Positions 19,667-30,804 of a stretch of DNA of 64,000 nt are shown here, piece by piece (within the stretch, counting starts at the first letter, position 1; each line of letters begins with the position of its first letter). A model generated the notes under the pieces. That model saw only the letters and a program-made list of their open reading frames with translations. It did no database searches and was not told the origin of the DNA. The stretch spans positions 62,001 through 126,000 of the forward strand of contig JAXHNF010000017.1 in NCBI GenBank assembly GCA_034520745.1. Direction: 5' to 3'. A program made the translations under genes and the position numbers. This DNA comes from Alkalibacterium sp034520745 (GTDB lineage Bacteria > Bacillota > Bacilli > Lactobacillales > Carnobacteriaceae_A).

Positions 19667-20996
19667 ATGATCAATATACCGTTTGACCTTTATCATGAAA
19701 CACTGAACAGCAAAGCCGTCTACACTGAAGCACGGCAAAGTGAGTCAAGTCATTGGACTGATCATCAAAGTCGACGGACTCGATGCCTTTATCGGTGAAG
19801 TGTGCGAGATCGAAATCAAATCAAGCAGAAAAACCGTCTTGAGTGAAGTGGTCGGTTTTGTTGAAGAAACCGTTCCTTCTGATGCCGCTGGATGAACTCG
19901 ACGGCATCGGGCCGGGCTGTCTGGTTTATCCGACCGGCAAGGCGCTGAAAGTGGAGATCAGCGAAGACATGCTGGGCAAGACGTTTGACGGTCTGGGACG
20001 TCCGATGAGTGCTGAAGCACTGAAGGACCCCAAGACGTTCGATGTCCACCGGGCTGCTCCCGATCCGTTCAAGCGGCCGAAAATCGACACGATCCTCCAG
20101 ACCGGTGTGAAAGCGGTGGACGGTTTACTGACGGTCGGCGAAGGCCAGCGTATGGGCATCTTTGCCGGTTCCGGTGTCGGGAAATCGACGCTGCTAGGGC
20201 ATGATGGCCAAGTACAGTGAGGCCGATGTCATCGTTATCGGTCTGATCGGTGAGCGTGGCCGGGAAGTGCTGGAATTCATCGAGAACGATCTCGGCGAAG
20301 AAGGGCTACAAAAAGTCGGTCGTGGTCTGTGCAACGTCCGATCAGCCGCCATTGGTCCGATTGAAAGGGGCTTACGTTGCCACGGCGATCGCCGAGTTCT
20401 TCCGGGATCAGGGCAAAAAAGTGGTCCTCATGATGGACTCGGTCACGCGTGTCGCGATGGCTCAGCGGGAGATCGGTCTGGCGACCGGCGAACCGCCAAC
20501 GACCAAAGGGTACACGCCTTCTGTTTTTACCGTTTTACCGAAGCTCCTGGAGCGCAGCGGCAAGACGGAAAAGGGATCGATCACGGGTTTTTATACCGTT
20601 CTGGTCGAAGGGGATGACATGAACGAACCGATCGCGGATGCTGTCCGCGGGATCCTGGATGGACATATCATCCTGTCCCGGAAAATCGCTTCGGAAAACC
20701 ATTACCCGGCCATCGATATCCAGAGCAGTCTGAGTCGTCTGATGAAAGCACTCGTTACTGAGGATCATGACGAAGCTGCCGGAAAACTGAGAGAGAATTT
20801 GGCTACATATAAAGAATCCAAAGACCTGATCGATGTGGGAGCGTATCAGCAGGGGACCAATCCGCTGATCGACCAGGCGATCCGGCTGAATCATCCGATC
20901 AAGTCATTTTTAAAGCAGAAAACCACAGAATCTTATTCGTATGCCGAAACGATTCAGGCGATGAAAGCTGTTTTTTCCAACCAGGCAGTAAGGTAA
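19667..20996 (+). CDS. fliI: FliI, flagellar export ATPase (frameshifted)
   Basis: About 440 residues, F1-beta-like ATPase energising the flagellar type III export system. Walker A GSGVGKST (about 20170-20193), Walker B VVLMMDSVTRVA, family signature GEPPTTKGYTPSVF and PAIDIQSSLSRLM. Starts at ATG 19667 directly after fliH. Extra bases near 19735, 19875, 20200, 20308 and 20370 break the frame (for example CTAGGGCATG for CTAGGCATG). Loss of this enzyme would abolish flagella, so sequence error is the simpler reading. Confidence 0.95.
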
Positions 20997-21008
20997 GGAG
21001 GATGTTGA

Positions 21009-21448
21009 ATGCAGAACTACCGTTTTTCGATGGAAAAAATACTGGACTGGCGCGAAGATCTTGAAGAGGCACGCACAGCTGAAGGTAAAAGAAAAAGAAG
21101 CGAATGTCGAACGCGAGAAAGAAAAACTGGACCGGATCGTCAGTGAAAGCAGGAAGCTCAAAAGCGAGCAGCTGTTTCACTCGTCGATCGATCATCTGAA
21201 AACGGCAGCAGCTTATACAAGGATCTGATCGATGAAAAAATCATTCGACAGCGTCTGACTCTTCAGAAGCCGAGAAAGAACTGGAACAGGCGGTCAAGGA
21301 CCTGCACGGCGCTCACAAGGACAAGAAAGTGATGCAGAAACTGGAAGAAAAAGAACATCACCGTTTCCTGGACCTGACCCGAAAGCAGGAGCAGTCCCAG
21401 CTGGATGAAATCTCGACGCTGAACTACGGCCGTCCGTCGATTTTTTAA
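21009..21448 (+). CDS. fliJ: FliJ, export chaperone/stalk (frameshifted)
   Basis: About 146 residues, a two-helix coiled coil that acts as central stalk in the FliI ring. Begins MQNYRFSMEKILDWREDLEE, ends LDEISTLNYGRPSIF. Breaks near 21075, 21205 and 21260. ATG 21009 lies behind AAGGAGGATG, 12 bases after fliI. Confidence 0.88.
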
Positions 21449-21490
21449 TTAGCATGACTGATACTTACCGTGAAGGGAGGTGAAAACATA

Positions 21491-23347
21491 GTGAATGTCA
21501 CTCAAGTCATACAATCGGCAACCCCGATGAAAAATAAAGGCAAAGAAACAGAAATAAGTGGAGAACTGTTTTCCAAAGCCTTTGAAACATTTACCGGAAA
21601 ACCTTCCCAAAAAGAAAAAACGCCGGATCAAACGGATGCTGAGTCTGAAGAGACTGAAACAGTGTTGTCCGAATCAGAAGAAGAGGAAAATGTATCCTTT
21701 ATTCTCATCAACCCTTTTTTGAAGCTGGATCTGGATAATGTAATGACTGACACAAAGATAGAAGGACAGGCTTTCATTTTACATAAAGAAACGCAAACCA
21801 ATGAAACCGACCTGCTCAGTGTGAATCTTTCTGATCTGAGCAAAGAACAGCTGAAGGTGCTGGCAGATAATGGGATCCTAGCGAATGGTGAACCGACTGT
21901 CACGCTGTCAGACCAGCAGATGAAGGTCTTGGTTGATTCGTTGAATCAGCGCACCACAGAATGGCAAAACTGTTTCACCGGAGATCGGCAGCACACTAGA
22001 AGCAGTTCTTCCTGATCAGAAGTGAACGAGAAAGAACAAGTTTTGACCAAAAATGAGGTCGATGTAGAATCAACGCTTCTTTTAAGCTGAAAACGGTCTG
22101 GATTCAGGAGCGTCCGTTAATCCGATGAAAGCAGACCAGGAATTGACCGGAAATGAAGCCACAGGGTCAAGCTGCTGATAACTCAGAGAAAGAAAACGAC
22201 TTCAAAACAGCCTTGTCAGGGACAAAGCAAACGGCAAGTCTAAAAACAGAGCCTGCCCGAGCAACTGAAGCAAGACTGATAAAACGGGCAAGGGCAGTGA
22301 ATCAGCCAACCACTGAGCGGAAAAACCGTTTCACCGGAAATCAGAACGCTCATGTCAACAATTTCAGAGAGTCCGTTGCTACTGGTGAGGTAAAACAGTC
22401 AGTAATGAATTAGTTCTCAGGTCAAAGCTAGGGATATTCCGGAGACCAAAGCACAAAATCAGAACAGTCATTGAAGGAAAAGGCTGCTGTTATTAATGAA
22501 GAAACTGAGGTCAAACAGCCTTCGGGGAAAGCAGTTTCAGCTGAATTCTGTACGAGAGCGACAAAACCATTGTCAGACAGACTGAATCATTCACAACAAA
22601 TGACTAAACCGGCTGAAAGCAAACAGGAACCTGAAACAATCGGTTCGACTGTCAACAACGCCGGTAAGGAAATCAAGCAAACTATTGACTTGAACAGTTC
22701 TAAAATGACTGAAACTGCTGATACTGACAGTGAAAGGGTGCTGAAAAACTTGGGTTAAGAACGGCCCTGAACAAAAACAGTCTTCTCAGCTGGATACCGA
22801 TCATGATTTCGTCTCGATGCTCCGGCAGTTGAGCAGTCAGTCCGCGGAGAAAACCAGTCAGCCAGCGACTCAGGTCGACCATGGCGAAAGCGGCTGAACC
22901 GGTCTCAAAAGAACAGAGTATGAATCTAATTCAGGATATGGTCACGAACTTGGTCGAGAACAAAGAAGGCCAGAAAACGTATCAGACGACCCTGCATCTG
23001 ACCCCGGAAACGCTGGGCGAAGTAACGGTCGAACTCTCACTGACTGAAGAAGGATTAAGCGGCAAGCTGACGTTTCAGTCGGATGAAGCAAGACGGTGGA
23101 TGGAAGGCGAATGGCTGGATCTGAAATCACCTCTGGAATCTAAAGGGATCTCGATCAAATCGTTCGACTTCACGGCAAATCAGCCAGGCAACGCAGCAAG
23201 AACGATTTTAATTTTCTGATCAGTCGGGGCAGGAATCAAAAAATCAGCCAGGAAGGTTCGAGCGATCAAGCGCTGTCGGCTGAAAGCGAGGAACAGTCAG
23301 CTGAACCTTCTGCAGGCATGTCAGATGGCTTGAATGTTTATGTTTAA
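21491..23347 (+). pseudogene. fliK: FliK, hook-length control protein, frame broken
   Basis: FliK measures hook length and switches export specificity. GTG 21491 follows AAGGGAGGTG. N-terminal and central parts are polar, Glu/Gln/Thr-rich and poorly conserved, as in the family. The C-terminal Flg_hook domain is clear: TTLHLTPETLGEVTVELSLT, then GLSGKLTFQSDEARRWME and ISIKSFDFTA; the tail after 23215 is in another frame, stop 23345-23347. At least seven breaks, most between 21970 and 22880. Total ~618 residues is large but within range. Confidence 0.87.
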
Positions 23348-23365
23348 GCGAAAGGAGTAAAAAAA

Positions 23366-23795
23366 GTGAATATACCAGAAAATATGCTGATCGGCTCATT
23401 GAGTGCGATAAAGCCGGAAGAAGAAACAAAGCAGAATTCTGATCTGGATATGGAACAGTTCCTGAAGATCATTTCAAGTGCCATGAGCATGCCTTCCTTC
23501 GATGGACAGGGAAGCGGGGGCGGCGGTTCGGAAACCGATTATATCGGACAGATGGTCCAGTTCGGGATGATGAATGCCATGCAGGAAATAAATGATTCCA
23601 TGCAGACGACGGTACTGATGTCTCAGCAGCAGCAGGCCCTCGGTATGGTCGGCAGACAAGTCACTGTAGCGCGGCGAAGAAGCCCAGCTGGTGTCAGGTT
23701 CTGTTGAAAAAGTACGGTTCGACAACGGGTATGCTACTCTGCAGGTGAACGGCAAGACGTATCAGCTGAACGACGTCATTGAGGTGAGCGAATAA
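23366..23795 (+). CDS. flgD: FlgD, hook scaffold protein (one frameshift)
   Basis: About 143 residues, a short FlgD as in Bacillus. Contains the FlgD_N pattern: LDMEQFLKIISSAMSM, ETDYIGQMVQFGMMNAMQEI, QQQQALGMVGRQVTV. After an extra base near 23672 the frame continues QLVSGSVEKVRFDNGYATLQ and ends IEVSE. Caps the hook during assembly. Stop overlaps the next ATG (TAAATG). Confidence 0.92.
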
Positions 23796-24188
23796 ATGCT
23801 CCAGAACGTCAGCGGCGCACAGATGGCTTCCCATGTGTGAAAAGCAAAGAGAACAAACAGCTGCCGGTGGACAGAGCGTTTCAGTCTTTCATGCAGGAAG
23901 CGCTGAACGGACCGGATAAAAAAGAATTCAGCTGTCACCTTCTCCAGCCATGCACAAAAACGGCTGGAACAGCACGGCTTCACCTTGACTGAAACAGATA
24001 TTAAACGACTGGAACAGGCAGTGGAAACTCTTGAATCCAAAGGGTCTGAGCAATCACTGATTTTGTATGATGATCTGGCACTCATAGCCAGCATCAAGAA
24101 CAAGACGGTGATAACAGCTTTGAAATCGAATGAAATGTCTGAAGTGACCAATATCGACAGTGCCATACAAATAAACGAGAAACGATAA
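23796..24188 (+). CDS. Flagellar operon protein (TIGR02530-like; frameshifted)
   Basis: About 130 residues, found between flgD and flgE in Gram-positive flagellar operons; function not defined. Recognisable parts: FSSHAQKRLEQHGFTLTETD, SLILYDDLALIASIKNKTVI and VTNIDSAIQINEKR. Frame breaks near 23840 and 23925. Neighbour position is as important as sequence for this call. Confidence 0.8.
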
Positions 24189-24272
24189 ACTTAACGTAAA
24201 AGTTGGACTGAAAAGAGACTTTTTTCTGATGACCGACCGATTCAGAAACGTTAAAAATTAGGAGGAAAACAC

Positions 24273-25177
24273 ATGTTAAATTCAATGTACTCAGGTATCA
24301 CAGGAATGAAGGGTCAGCAGACCAAAATGGACGTGATCGCCAACAATATTTCAAACGTCAACACGACCGGTTTTAAATCATCAGCGTGTCCGTTTCCAGG
24401 ACATGATCTCTCAGATGAATGCGAACGCACAGGGACCTAACAACAACGGCCGCGGCGGGATAAACGCCCAGCAGGTCGGTCTGGGGACTTCAAACAGTGC
24501 CACAGACATGATGATGCAGGGAGGCTCGCTGCAGTTTACCGGACGAGCACTGGACTTCGGGATCCAAAACGGCGACAACTCATTCTTTATCGTGAGTCCA
24601 GACGGCGGCGCAACAGATGTCGAATCAATATACTCGAGACGGCGGATTTTACACTGACTTTGAGGGAAATATGACTACATCTAATGGTTCTAAAGTAATG
24701 GGATTCAAACCGGCAGGTGGACCGCAAATAGATGACGGTACAGTCGATACTGGCATTGCTAACAATCAAGTTTTAGAACCACTGTCTATCCCACAGACGA
24801 TCGGGACGGCACCTAACGAAATTGAACTTCAAGATTACAACATCGACAATACCGGAACTATTATAGGTACTTACGGTGACGGCAACGCCTACGTCATCGG
24901 ACGCGTTGCTCTGGCAAGTTTTGCCAATGCAGACGGATTAGAAAAAACGGGCGAAAACATGTATAACGCGTCTGCCAACTCCGGGGAGCCTGTAGAAGGC
25001 GGGCCGTCTGATGACGGTTTCGGTACGATCCGCTCCGGCTTCATGGAAATGTCCAACGTCGATCTGGCATCCGAATTCACCGAGATGATCGTTGCGACAC
25101 GTGCCTATCAGGCGAACTCACGCAGTATCACGACCTCAGATGAAATGCTGCAGGAACTGATCAACCTTAAACGATAA
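24273..25177 (+). CDS. flgE: FlgE, flagellar hook protein (frameshifted)
   Basis: About 301 residues. N-terminal rod/hook motif MLNSMYSGITGMKGQQTKMD, then VIANNISNVNTTGFKSS; C-terminal motif LEKTGENMYNASANSG and the final FlgE/G helix TEMIVATRAYQANSRSI. Short for a hook protein but normal for Bacilli, where it was once annotated flgG. One-base insertions near 24388 and 24632. ATG 24273 follows TTAGGAGG. Confidence 0.92.
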
Positions 25178-25188
25178 TCACGAATAGC

Positions 25189-25215
25189 AGCTGAGCGGGT
25201 CATCCTTTCTCAGCT
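25189..25215 (+). other. Hairpin between flgE and flbD
   Basis: AGCTGAG / CTCAGCT stem (7 bp) with a 13-base loop, not followed by a real T run. May be a weak attenuator or RNA-processing site lowering expression after the abundant hook protein. Confidence 0.4.
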
Positions 25216-25248
25216 TCTATCTTAATTTAAACGAGAAAGAGGTTTGCC

Positions 25249-25446
25249 ATGATTTCACTGCGGACCGTTTCAGGAAAAGAATTTTATCTGAACAATGATC
25301 TGATTCTTAAAATGGAGCGTGAATATGATACGCTGATCACCCTGGTCGATTATAAGACCATACGTGTCATGGATACACCCGAAGAGATAGCTGAAAAAGT
25401 TATTGCTTTTAAACAGAAAATTTATCGATCATCGACAGGAGTGTAG
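25249..25446 (+). CDS. flbD: FlbD/SwrD family small flagellar protein
   Basis: 65 residues, intact: MISLRTVSGKEFYLNNDLIL, then KMEREYDTLITLVDYKTIRV. Matches the FlbD family; the Bacillus member SwrD raises motor torque. ATG 25249 behind AGAAAGAGG. Sits just before the stator genes, with motA starting four bases later, which suits a motor-power role. Confidence 0.92.
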   Translation: MISLRTVSGKEFYLNNDLILKMEREYDTLITLVDYKTIRVMDTPEEIAEKVIAFKQKIYRSSTGV

Positions 25447-25449
25447 AAA

Positions 25450-26257
25450 TTGAAAAGAAATATTTTACCAGCTGTTGGCTTAGTACTTTGGATTTGGCCT
25501 GATCATCGTGGCGATGTCTCAAAACAGTACCTTGCTGAATTATTTTGACGTGCCGTCACTGATCATCACGTTATTCGGCTCCTTTGCAGCGATACTGATC
25601 AGTTTCCCGCTGAGCACCTTGAAAAAGGTCCCGGCACTGCTCAAAAAACTGATGTTCACACCAGATGATGACCGTTTAACGCTACTCGAAACACTGACCG
25701 CCCTGGCAAAGAAAAGCCGGACCCAAGGCATTCTGGCGATCGAAGCAGATATTCAGGAGCAGGATCACCATATGTTGAAATACGGCCTGGAAATGGTCGT
25801 TGACGGGACGGATGTTGATACCATCGAAGAAATACTGAATGTCGAGCTGGCTCAGACAGAAGACCGTCACTCCATCGGTCAGGAAGTTTTTCTGAAATGG
25901 GGCGAATTTGCACCGGCTTTCGGCATGATCGGGACATTGGTCGGACTGATCGCAATGCTGGGGGATCTTCAGGATCCGTCACTGATCGGTACCGGTATGG
26001 CAACGGCGCTGCTAACAACGCTTTACGGCGCTTTGATGGCGAACATGGTTTTCCTGCCGGTTGCCAAAAATCTGGAGATGCAGACAGCCAATGAACTGAA
26101 AACGAATGAAATGATCATCGAAGGAATATTGGCTCTGCAAAGAGGAGACAACCCACGGATCATGGAACAGAAACTTCAGAGCTTCATGTCTAACTCTGAT
26201 CAGAAAAAGTCTGAAAAATCAGATGATGAAACAGCACAAGTTGCAGAAGAGTTTTAG
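25450..26257 (+). CDS. motA: MotA/MotP stator protein (one frameshift near start)
   Basis: About 269 residues, four membrane segments. TTG start at 25450 (MKRNILPAVGLVLG); an extra T near 25487 shifts the frame. Cytoplasmic loop and segments 3-4 are diagnostic: GEFAPAFGMIGTLVGLIAML, ATALLTTLYGALMANMVFLP, EGILALQRGDNPR. These resemble MotP/PomA (sodium type) more than proton-type MotA, so a sodium-driven motor is a fair inference. Followed by motB after 16 bases. Confidence 0.92.
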
Positions 26258-26273
26258 CAGTTAGGAGAGTTTG

Positions 26274-27078
26274 ATGGTTAGAAAAAGAAAAAAAGCGAAT
26301 CAGGCGGGATCGCCTGCCTGGATGGCTACTTACTCGGATTTGATGTCTCTGCTCCTGACTTTTTTCATCCTGCTTTTCTCCATGTCCGTTGTGAGTGAAG
26401 AACGGTTCAGGGAAGTCGCAGAGTCTCTGCGTATGGCCCTGATCGGAAGCAGCAGTGATGCCATACTTGATAATCACGGGCAATGCGTCAGGCGATTTTG
26501 ATTTTGAGGAGTATGGAGACTTAAGTGAATTTGAAGACGTGGATCCTGAAGATTTAGAAGTGGAAGAATCGATCATGTATCAGGATGCAATACCTGAAGA
26601 AGTCCATGAACTCTATCAGACCGTAACGAATTACCTGGAGATCGAAGGGCTGGAATCAGATGTTTCGCTTTCACGGGATCAGGAAGGTGTCTACATAGAC
26701 ATCCAGGAAGCGATCCTTTTTGACCCAGGCAGCGCGACACTTAAAACCAGCGGGAGAGACGCGGTAGGTTCCTTAGCCGGCTTGTTCGGTCTTTTCGATA
26801 ATGAAATCATTGTTGAAGGGTACACGGACGATATCCCGATGAGTTCGAGACGGTTTCCGTCCAACTGGGAACTGTCAGTCGAGCGGGCCGTTTCTGTACT
26901 GAGATACTTGAGCGAAGAGTACTCGGTAGAACCGACACGACTGTCTGCCAGAGGTTACGGTGAGTATCACCCGGTCGTTCCCAATGATTCAAGGGCGAAC
27001 CGGGCACAGAACAGAAGAGTAAATATCGTGATCGTTCACGAACATAGAAAGGAAGGCACCAATGGCTCAGAAGAATGA
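26274..27078 (+). CDS. motB: MotB/MotS stator protein (one frameshift)
   Basis: About 268 residues. One membrane segment with the ion-binding Asp: WMATYSDLMSLLLTFFILLF, then SMS, similar to MotS (FFILLFSMS) rather than typical MotB. The C-terminal OmpA-like peptidoglycan-binding domain reads EGYTDDIPMSSRRFPSNWEL and RLSARGYGEYHPVVPNDS. Frameshift near 26485. ATG 26274 follows TTAGGAGAG. Ends inside fliL. Confidence 0.93.
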
Positions 27079-27547
27079 GACACAAAAACCAAAGAAAAGA
27101 GTATCTAAACTTGTTATTATTGCTGGAGTAATTGGCTTGTTGCTCGTTGCCGGCATAGGGATCGGTGGTTTTCTTTTCGCAGGACCTGATGGCGAAACAT
27201 TTTATTCGCGCTTCACGTCAGAAGCCGAAGCCTCAGAAAGTGCCATTCCACTGGAAGAATTTCTGATCAACCTTCAGAGTAACGATTCCAGAAATGAGCC
27301 GGTGGTCCGGATGGAACTGACCGTAACGAGTTTAAACGAAGAGGCACCTGAGATTGTCGGGGCTGAAATAGCCAAGGTGAGAGATGCGGTGATCCACACC
27401 GTCTCAAGTCAGAGCGCAGAATCACTCTTTAATGAAGAAGAAGGTCAGTTCATCATAAAAGATGAGATAAAGGTGAAAATCAATCAGGCTTTGAATGCTG
27501 AGATCGTTGAAGACGTTTATATCACTAACATACTGCTGCAGAAATAA
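27062..27547 (+). CDS. fliL: FliL, stator-associated basal body protein
   Basis: 161 residues, intact. Lys-rich N-terminus, one membrane segment (LVIIAGVIGLLLVAGIGIGG), then the FliL domain (PLEEFLINLQ, VRMELTVTSLN, RDAVIHTVSSQSAESLF) ending EDVYITNILLQK. Supports the stator and rod. ATG 27062 overlaps the last 17 bases of motB. Confidence 0.93.
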   Translation: MAQKNETQKPKKRVSKLVIIAGVIGLLLVAGIGIGGFLFAGPDGETFYSRFTSEAEASESAIPLEEFLINLQSNDSRNEPVVRMELTVTSLNEEAPEIVGAEIAKVRDAVIHTVSSQSAESLFNEEEGQFIIKDEIKVKINQALNAEIVEDVYITNILLQK

Positions 27548-27562
27548 TAGGAGGAACTGGAA

Positions 27563-27961
27563 ATGGGATTCGCTGATATAGGACAAATGCTCGTGGCTTT
27601 GAGTGTGACCGTTCTGCTCGCCAATTTTTTACTGAAAAAATTGAATAATGTGTCACGAAGCTCGAGTGAAGTCATCAAAGTGATCGAGCGGGTCCCGGTT
27701 TCCAAATCGTCATCCTTGAGCATTGTGCAGGTCGAGTCGGAATATATGCTGATGAGCATTTCCGAGACCAAGAGTGAAGTGATCAAGACGTTCACGCAGG
27801 AAGAAAAAGAAGCGATACAGAAACGTTTGATCCAAAGCAGACAGGCAAAGGAAGTCTCGAACAAGCTCGGACCTTACACAGAACAGTTTGATAAATTGAA
27901 ACATTCATTTTTACATAAGTATGAAGAGTTTGAAAAGCAGCGCAAAGAAAGGAATACATAA
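27563..27961 (+). CDS. fliO: FliO, export gate assembly protein
   Basis: 132 residues, intact. N-terminal membrane helix (IGQMLVALSVTVLLANFLL), then the short FliO domain (VIERVPVSKSSSLSIVQVES) and a Lys/Glu-rich tail. FliO helps FliP assemble in the export gate. ATG 27563 behind AGGAGG, fliP follows after three bases. Confidence 0.88.
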   Translation: MGFADIGQMLVALSVTVLLANFLLKKLNNVSRSSSEVIKVIERVPVSKSSSLSIVQVESEYMLMSISETKSEVIKTFTQEEKEAIQKRLIQSRQAKEVSNKLGPYTEQFDKLKHSFLHKYEEFEKQRKERNT

Positions 27962-27964
27962 CGA

Positions 27965-28630
27965 ATGACAGAGAATTTAACTGAGGCGTTATCTCTAGCA
28001 GGTGACTCATCGGAAGCCGTCAATTTATATCTGCTGTTATTCATCATCGCCCTGGTTCCGTCATTTCTTGTTCTGACGTCAAGTTTCACCCGGACGATCA
28101 TTGTCCTGTCCTTCACGCGTAATGCGCTGGGGACGCAGCAGAGCCCGCCCAATCAGGTCCTTTTAGGTCTGGCATTGTTCCTGTCCTTGTTCGTCATGCG
28201 GCCGGTCTATCAGGAAGTCAATGATGAAGCCCTGCAGCCGATGCTGTCCGGCGAAATCACCCGTGAAGAATCGTTTGCCCGGGCAGAAGAACCGATCAAG
28301 GATTTCATGCTGGAACAGACGCGTACAACCGATCTCGAATTGTTTGTCGAACTGAGTGGGGATTCCTTCCCGGATGAGCCGGAAGACTTGTCACTGTTCA
28401 CCGTGATCCCGGCCTTTGCCATCAGCGAACTAAGGACAGCCTTCACCATCGGCTTTCTGATATTCGTTCCTTTTCTGGTCATCGATATCGTTGTCGCGAG
28501 TATCCTGATGTCGATGGGGATGTTCATGCTGTCACCGGTCATGATCTCGCTGCCGTTCAAGTTGCTCTTGTTCGTGATGGTGGACGGCTGGTATCTGGTC
28601 GTTGAATCGCTGGTCGGAAGTTTCTACTAG
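27965..28630 (+). CDS. fliP: FliP, export gate protein
   Basis: 221 residues, intact. Family signatures: PSFLVLTSSFTRTIIVLSFT, RNALGTQQSPPNQVL, LALFLSLFVMRPVYQ, IPAFAISELRTAFTIGFLIF and LPFKLLLFVMVDGW. Five FliP, one FliR and four FliQ form the gate core. ATG 27965. Confidence 0.96.
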   Translation: MTENLTEALSLAGDSSEAVNLYLLLFIIALVPSFLVLTSSFTRTIIVLSFTRNALGTQQSPPNQVLLGLALFLSLFVMRPVYQEVNDEALQPMLSGEITREESFARAEEPIKDFMLEQTRTTDLELFVELSGDSFPDEPEDLSLFTVIPAFAISELRTAFTIGFLIFVPFLVIDIVVASILMSMGMFMLSPVMISLPFKLLLFVMVDGWYLVVESLVGSFY

Positions 28631-28643
28631 AAAGGACTAGAGG

Positions 28644-28907
28644 ATGTCTACACAAAATGTTTTAGATGTATTACAAGATGCGTTCCTGGTATTGATCCGC
28701 GTGGGCGGGCCGGTTTTGATCATAGCCTTAGTCGTCGGTCTAGTCATCAGTATCATTCAGGCAACGACGCAGATCCAGGAACAGACACTGAGTTTTGTTC
28801 CTAAACTGTTTTCCATCCTGCTGACACTGGTCCTGCTGGGGAACTTCATGCTGAATTCGCTGATTTCGTTCACTGAACGGCTGTTTTCGATCATCGCGGG
28901 ATTATGA
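28644..28907 (+). CDS. fliQ: FliQ, export gate protein
   Basis: 87 residues, intact, two membrane helices: PVLIIALVVGLVISIIQATT, then QIQEQTLSFVPKLFSILL, the family signature. Behind AAGGACTAGAGG. Stop TGA at 28905-28907, eight bases before fliR. Confidence 0.95.
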   Translation: MSTQNVLDVLQDAFLVLIRVGGPVLIIALVVGLVISIIQATTQIQEQTLSFVPKLFSILLTLVLLGNFMLNSLISFTERLFSIIAGL

Positions 28908-28914
28908 TGATGAA

Positions 28915-29675
28915 ATGACGACAGATATCCAGCAGTTTCTACTTATTCTGATCCGACTGACTGTCTTTATATCGGTCAGTCCGGGATTTTCACATAAATC
29001 GTTTCCCACCGCGAGCAAGCTGGCACTGGCTGTCGGCTTGACGCTGCCTGTCGTGGGCACGGTGGAGGGCTTCGGTGCAGAGCTGACGTTGATCATGTTT
29101 CTGATGGTTGCCGGTCAAGGAAGTACTCATCGGCCTGGCACTGGGCTACGTAACCTTACCTTTTTTCACTACATTTGAAATCGCCGGCGCTTTTGTTGAT
29201 TTCCAGGTCGGTTTCTCGATGGGACAGATATACGATCCGGCTTTGGGCGTGAACGCGTCCTTTTACGGAAGGATCTATTACTGGATCTCCATGATGATTT
29301 TCTTCATCGCGGATATTCATCATCATGTGATCCGAAGCCTGGTGAACTCGTTCGAGTGGGCCCCGCTGGAACTGCTTTCCTTCAATCATTTCGGAATGAA
29401 AGGCATCATGCATCTGTTCAGTCAGATGTTCCAGACAGCGGTCAGGCTGGCGATACCTTTGATCATCGTCGCCATCCTGTCCGAACTGACACTGGCTTTG
29501 ATTTCTCGGACCGTCCCCACAGATCAACGTTATGATCCTGGGGATGCCGATGAAGATCCTGGTAAGTCTGATCTTCATGTTCTTTTTCCTCTCGCTCTTG
29601 ATGCAGAACATCAGTGAGGTGTTTCCGGACATGATCAGAGCGATGAACGAATGGCTGTACGGACTGAATACGTAA
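28915..29675 (+). CDS. fliR: FliR, export gate protein (two frameshifts)
   Basis: About 253 residues, several membrane helices. Begins MTTDIQQFLLILIRLTVFIS; family motif EIAGAFVDFQVGFSMGQIYD and the Arg/Pro-rich end PEMIRAMN-like FPDMIRAMNEWLYGLNT. Breaks near 29118 and 29522. Lies between fliQ and flhB as usual. Confidence 0.93.
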
Positions 29676-29710
29676 ACGCTTGAACCGACAAACAAAGGGG
29701 TGAAGGTCTC

Positions 29711-30797
29711 ATGTCAGGGAAAGATGGAAAAACAGAAAAACCCACCCCCAAGAAGCTGAGAGAAGCGAGACGCAAAGGGCAGGTGCCCAAAAGTCAGGAT
29801 CTGTCTTCGGCGTTGTCCTTCGGTTTCTTTGCACTGACACTGACGGTGCTGGCGACCTATGTACTGGAGCGGACCTTTGTCTTTCTGAAGACCATGCTGC
29901 GTTTCGGACCGGATCCGTCAGCATCGATCCGCGAACTGTCGTCGATCGGCATGAATGCGATCATCTGGTTCTTCGTTCTTTCGGCTCCGTTTCTGATCAT
30001 TGCTTTCTTCACCGGTGTTGTCGGCAACCTGGTTCAAGTCGGTTTCCTGTTCACGACAGAATCGATGAAACCGACTTCAGCAAGATCAATCCGGTCAGCG
30101 GGTTCAAGAACATCTTCGGCAAGAAAGCGGCGTTCGGACTGGTCAAAAACCTGATGAAACTGTTTATTGTCGTCGGTTTTACACTTTACACCTTGTACCA
30201 GTCGGCGCACCTGATCCTGCAGTCCGGAAGCGTGGGGCTGTACGCGATCTTTCCGCTGGTGATCGAACTCGTTTCGACCCTGGCATTCAGGCTGGCACTG
30301 TTTTTAGCCATACTCGGGGGTGGGCGATTATTTCTACCAGCGCTATGACCATAAGAAGAATCTGATGATGTCCATGCAGGATATCAAAGACGAGTACAAG
30401 GAGATGGAAGGCGATCCGCAGGTCAAATCCCAGCGTAAAGCTATGCTGTAAAGAAGCATCCTGGCAGGCAACATCAAGGATGTCCTGGAGTCCACGGTCC
30501 TGATAACGAACCCGACTCACTTTGCCATCGCGATCCGCTATGACCCGTCCAAAGACCAGGTGCCGATCGTTTTAGTCAAAGGACAGGACCATGTGGCACT
30601 CAGAATGAAAGAAATGGCTAGAGAAGAGGGCATTACCATTATAGAAAACAAACCACTGGCGAGAGCCATGTTACGAACAAGTCGGAACCAATGGGTCCAG
30701 ATCCCGACAGAGATGTATCAGGCGATCGCAGAAATACTGGCCCTGATCTTCCAGGCTGAACCAGAGAAACGGATACAAAATGTCAGTGAAAGGATGA
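29711..30797 (+). CDS. flhB: FlhB, export specificity switch (frameshifts and one in-frame stop)
   Basis: About 360 residues. N-terminus GKTEKPTPKKLREARRKGQV and four membrane segments, then a cytoplasmic domain with the self-cleavage site NPTH (30509-30520), after which ITNPTHFAIAIRYD and ENKPLARAM are canonical. Frameshifts near 30075 and 30320; an in-frame TAA at 30452-30454 (KAML-stop-RSILAGN) where a sense codon is expected. The natural end is unclear; a TGA at 30795-30797 just before flhA is likely, reached by one more frameshift. ATG 29711. Confidence 0.9.
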
Positions 30798-30804
30798 GAA
30801 AAAA

